NCBI GenBank assembly: GCA_934623575.1
Contig: CAKTVL010000016.1
Location: 1 to 39,876 of the forward strand
Length of the DNA: 39,876 bases
Direction: 5' to 3'
Origin: an uncultured Oscillospiraceae bacterium
Lineage (GTDB): Bacteria; Bacillota; Clostridia; Oscillospirales; Oscillospiraceae
In this document: one piece after another, positions 39,203 to 39,876 of the stretch
Position numbering within the stretch: position 1 is the first letter of the stretch
Layout: each line of letters opens with the position of its first letter
Position numbers and translations under genes: made by a program
The notes under the pieces: generated by a model
Told to the model about the DNA's origin: nothing
The model's input: the letters and a program-made list of their open reading frames with translations, nothing else
The model's database searches: none

Positions 39203-39876
39203 ATGGCAGTATCTGCAGGCATGATCGCAAAAGCCGCGGCGACGGTGCTTTCCAACGAGAAGCTGCGCAAGGGTGTGGGATGGACGCTGGTCGCAATTCT
39301 CTCGCCGGTCATTGTGCTCATCGCACTTTTGTGTTCCATTGGCTCCGGAGGTGCGGATCACAACAACCAGGCGGTAGCTGCGTCCTTCTATGGTGTGAGC
39401 TACTCGACAGAAGTACCCGCAGAATTCCGGCATCATATTGAGGAGATGCGTACCGCTTTTTCTCTTCTGGATTCGGCAGTGGCTTCCGTCAATGGGCAAA
39501 CGGAAAGCGGAAACGGCCTTGACCCGATTCGGATCAAGGCCGTTTTTTATGCCCTCTGCTTTGGCGAAGATGCACCATCCGCACGGGCGGCGAACCGCTT
39601 CGTAGAATGCTTCTACACTTGGGAAACCCGTACCCGCACGGTAGACATCGAGAACGACGATGGCACGGTTACCAGCACGGTAGAAGAATACACCGTCGCT
39701 GTTCCGGTCTCACTGTATCAAGCGTATGCCAATCTGGAAGCAGAGCTTGGCAGGACGATCACAGAGGACGACAAGAGCAATATCAACCACATCTATTCCA
39801 TGATCGCCGGCGCTGCGGGCGGCGGGAATTACAACGGTGAGTTCCTTCGCGGAGATGGAAGCAGTATCGACTTGGA
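39203..39876 (+). CDS. Probable cell-wall hydrolase of the conjugation system (partial)
   Basis: The gene runs off the window after 224 codons, with no stop. The protein starts MAVSAGMIAKAAATVLSNEK, has one membrane helix (VAILSPVIVLIALLCSIGS, about 33-51), then an extracellular part with FRHHIEEMRTAFSLLDSAVA and IKAVFYALCFGEDAPSARAA. This matches the N-terminal part of the NlpC/P60- or CHAP-type peptidoglycan hydrolases that follow virB4 in Gram-positive elements. The catalytic domain would lie beyond the edge. The ATG follows AAAGGAGG. Confidence 0.7.
   Translation, partial: MAVSAGMIAKAAATVLSNEKLRKGVGWTLVAILSPVIVLIALLCSIGSGGADHNNQAVAASFYGVSYSTEVPAEFRHHIEEMRTAFSLLDSAVASVNGQTESGNGLDPIRIKAVFYALCFGEDAPSARAANRFVECFYTWETRTRTVDIENDDGTVTSTVEEYTVAVPVSLYQAYANLEAELGRTITEDDKSNINHIYSMIAGAAGGGNYNGEFLRGDGSSIDL

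Larger units (their letters stand above)
12002..39876 (+). mobile_element. Integrative conjugative element, partial (left end to beyond the window)
   Basis: All sizeable genes to the right of tRNA-Cys run rightward and belong to families typical of Clostridia conjugative elements: ArdA-like proteins, DUF4314, DUF3849, YodL, SpoVG, PrgI, VirB4, a TrbL-like protein, orphan methylases and a wall hydrolase. The left boundary is inferred from gene content and the adjacent tRNA. No attachment repeat can be proved because the right end is outside. Integrase, relaxase and coupling protein are not seen. Confidence 0.8.

Noticed and set aside
1..39876. CRISPR arrays
   Set aside because: No series of direct repeats with regular spacers was seen in any intergenic stretch.

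Overview
The window looks like chromosome plus a mobile element from a Gram-positive, GC-rich gut-type Clostridia, most likely Oscillospiraceae or a near relative. The reasons are the housekeeping genes (serC-serA, yceD-rpmF, an RluA-type synthase), strong AGGAGG ribosome sites, sigma-A promoters of the TTGACA-17-TATAAT type, a surface protein with a KKK tail, and an accessory gene set (ArdA-like, DUF4314, DUF3849, YodL, SpoVG, PrgI, VirB4) typical of integrative conjugative elements (ICEs) in that group. Family names come from recognising sequence, not from any search.

Positions 1-12001 are ordinary chromosome. They hold serC-serA on the minus strand, a small coiled-coil protein, a ClC-family antiporter with features of the fluoride clade, a candidate type I toxin-antitoxin pair (27-codon hydrophobic peptide with a sequestered ribosome site and a convergent RNA), a pseudouridine synthase, the yceD-rpmF operon, a secreted surface protein, a DEAD-box helicase, an orphan oligopeptide-binding lipoprotein and tRNA-Cys. 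Short dispersed palindromic repeats of at least three kinds sit between these genes.

From just behind tRNA-Cys to the right edge every recognisable protein gene of size lies on the plus strand and belongs to one element, which runs off the window. It starts with a hairpin-rich 380-base leader. Next comes an accessory block (12385-22938) with three ArdA-like or related proteins, DUF4314, a winged-helix-like protein, an orphan adenine methylase, DUF3849, SpoVG-like and YodL-domain proteins. Then comes a compact Tad/Flp-like pilus operon (23060-29612): pilin-like protein, A24 prepilin peptidase, CpaB-like, TadZ-like, CpaF/TadA ATPase, TadB, TadC, DUF4320 and a TadE-like protein. Secreted and membrane proteins follow, then a TrbL/VirB6-like channel protein, a cytosine methyltransferase split over two overlapping frames, a double ribbon-helix-helix protein, a PrgI-like protein, VirB4, and the start of a probable cell-wall hydrolase.

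The parts fit together as a transfer machine. VirB4, PrgI and TrbL-like proteins would form a Gram-positive type IV secretion core. The hydrolase would open the wall, the Tad-like fibre could provide contact, and ArdA-like proteins plus two methylases would protect incoming DNA. Relaxase, coupling protein and integrase are not in the window.

The most unusual items are the Tad pilus inside a conjugative element with a shared GEGYID-type processing site, the overlapping-frame methyltransferase, a minus-strand transcription unit with its own promoter and terminator that carries a class II tRNA-like RNA between virB4 and the hydrolase gene, the candidate type I toxin-antitoxin pair, and the switch-like leader of the element.
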